Shown: positions 62,353-64,000 of the stretch, piece by piece | Numbering within the stretch: position 1 is the first letter of the stretch | Layout of the letters: every line of letters starts with the position of its first letter | Assembly (NCBI GenBank): GCA_037355855.1 | Contig: CM074760.1 | Coordinates: forward strand, 1,480,501-1,544,500 | Length of the DNA: 64,000 nt | Direction of reading: 5' to 3' | DNA from: Pseudo-nitzschia pungens | Lineage: Eukaryota; Bacillariophyta; Bacillariophyceae; Bacillariales; Bacillariaceae | Translations under genes and position numbers: made by a program | Notes under the pieces: model-generated | Database searches by the model: none | Seen by the model: only the letters and a program-made list of their open reading frames with translations | What the model was told of the DNA's origin: nothing

Positions 62353-64000
62353 ATCGGGGACAGTCGATGGAGCATGTGGGTGTCAGGTTTCAATCGATAC
62401 CTGTTTGAAACGTCGGGTAGCTTCGTTTTGCCGACATCCCTTTGGCTGCAGATCGTCGACTCATCCAGCGGATAACAGAAAACTCGCTGTGCTTCTGTTC
62501 GTTGTGACTGTATGCCGCTGTTGAAAAAGAACTTTACTCGTACTACTGTAAACAATAATAATCTCTGTCGTGTTGCGTTATTTCACTTTTTTTGAGTTCT
62601 TCTTCTGGTGAGGGGAAGAACAAAACTCCTTGTTTCTACGGTAACAAGGTTTTAATTCTTTTCCAGTTTCAACAGTATGCTATTTTTGGGATCTTCTTAT
62701 TCATTTAAAAAACCAAGAATGGTTTTGGAAAAACTGATTCATTTAAGTTTCAGCAAACTCGAAAAGTAAACACGTATTGTTGATTATGAGACCCAATTCG
62801 TAATTATTGCAAAAGTTACAATTTTTGCAAAAAGGACAAGTTATATAGCTTCGATTTTGGACAATGCCACGACTAGACGATGGGAAACGATTGATTCATT
62901 CATTTTTAGAGACAATAGTAAATAGAAGAGTGACGTAACCTTACGGTTCACTACACGTGTAGTATTCTTTACGATCAGAAAATCTCAGAGCACGGTAAAT
63001 AAAGTTTTACACATCAGATTACTACGGAATTCCTATCAGCTGTCGCCCGGTTTCCGTATAAATTAGTAGTTGAGGATGTAGAACCGGGGGACAGCTGATA
63101 GGAACTTTGTAGTATCTGTAGTTATGCTAACCTTACTGGTAACCTTATGACAACATAGATTTATTCATTTCATTGTCTAACGCGAATTGTAGTTCATTGT
63201 TTTCGGAAAAGAAGAATGTAATGAATATATATTCAGTTATAACTTAAGGTAATGACTTCGTAATTCAGTTTTACATGCGATGTATGTAACATTGTTTGTT
63301 CTCGCTAAGAAGACTTTACGACGTGGTGTCGACGACGAATTAATTAACAAACTAACCTTACTTACTACGAAAAAGAAATCGATAGAGCAAGAAAAGCTAA
63401 TTACTACTACTTATTAGGACTTGTACAGTACACGTACTGACCCTAAACCTCGGGTCTGCGTTGATATATTTTACAGGTAAAAATTATCAGTTTTGACTTT
63501 TTTAAAAGCCTTAAAAAAGAAGTAAACCTTAGGAGAGAAGCCAGTTACTTTACGGTAAGCTTACCTTACTTTTACCGCTACTAATACTTTTTAGACATGA
63601 TGAATAATTGAATTCCGTTTGCATCATGGAAAACAATAAAAAAATTTCCATACTTACCAAAAACGCTCTTTGCAGCTAAAGAAGCAATAAATTACTGCAA
63701 ATGCAACAGAAGCTCTATCAGAGTGAAACTAAGATAATTCATGCAGACCGTAGATTTTGGAGGGAGAAAAATGTTTGATTGGTGGCTGCTAAGAAAAAAG
63801 AATGTTGTCGGTTGGCAGAGTAAGGTTTACGGTAGAGGAGCGATCTGAGAAGTAGAAAAACGCGTGAGTCGCGCGGTTTTTTCCAGTTTTTGAAAAATGA
63901 CAAGGTGGTGCGTAGTTTGCGTGTACAACGTACGGTAGGCACTTACTGCAGGAGTAAAATTAGAAAGGGGGCTGCGGTAAACTTAGAAATGTTCGACACG
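62353..64000. other. Terminal intergenic region with MITE
   Basis: No gene supported. Contains a MITE (63020-63114), a GTAAGGTTAC motif at 62935 and several one-base variants near 63127, 63139 and 63351. Confidence 0.55.
63020..63114 (+). mobile_element. 95-bp palindromic MITE, copy 4
   Basis: Full-length copy (TACTACGGAATTCCTATCAG at the start, CTTTGTAGTA at the end), with a few substitutions in the loop region. TA lies at both ends. Confidence 0.9.

Noticed and set aside
1..64000. CRISPR arrays, bacterial operons, phage or toxin loci
   Set aside because: No regularly spaced direct repeats, no polycistronic layout; the window is eukaryotic.

Overview
This 64 kb window looks like nuclear DNA of a diatom, most likely a raphid pennate. 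The supporting signs are short GT-AG introns, bipartite plastid presequences with a Phe just after the signal peptide, and diatom-type families: a CRAL-TRIO-like plus DUF6824 fusion, a membrane-anchored coiled-coil protein with an EF-hand-like loop, a plastid fibrillin and CoDi-like Ty1/copia retrotransposons. The species cannot be named from the sequence alone.

Layout. 1-313: 3' end of a type 1 methionine aminopeptidase. 1967-10652: a complete, apparently young Ty1/copia element with identical 94-bp LTRs, a 5-bp target duplication, a primer site matching the anticodon loop of initiator tRNA-Met, and gag and pol in one frame separated by a single UAG followed by a stable hairpin. 11-27 kb: ankyrin/acidic protein, PAP/fibrillin, [2Fe-2S] ferredoxin-like protein, a beta-rich secreted or organellar protein, a DNAJB-like chaperone and a Twinkle-type primase-helicase. 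27-31 kb: repeat-rich intergenic DNA. 31-47 kb: long-chain polyprenyl diphosphate synthase, several diatom proteins of unknown role, a SAM methyltransferase, a DHHC palmitoyltransferase and a J-like protein whose HPD has become HPG. 47-53.6 kb: trinucleotide repeats, the coiled-coil/EF-hand gene, a 950-bp inverted-repeat unit and a perfect 259-bp palindrome. 53.6-62.4 kb: phosphomannose isomerase, a plastid-targeted small protein, a histidine phosphatase and the CRAL-TRIO/DUF6824 gene. The last 1.6 kb is intergenic with one MITE.

Genes are independent eukaryotic transcription units, so shared function cannot be inferred from position. Recurring themes are plastid biology (fibrillin, ferredoxin, Zn-ribbon membrane protein, small 57-kb protein), protein folding (two DNAJB-like genes), and organelle DNA replication.

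Three signals go beyond annotation. (1) The copia element appears to make Gag-Pol by stop-codon readthrough. (2) Five genes (near 13.69, 15.65, 17.92, 18.44 and 34.82 kb) each need one extra base skipped to restore a conserved protein, always +1; consensus error is the first explanation to exclude, programmed frameshifting the exciting one. (3) Intergenic DNA carries a 95-bp TA-flanked MITE family (four full copies plus one 30-bp remnant) and at least 15 exact copies of the 10-mer GTAAGGTTAC.
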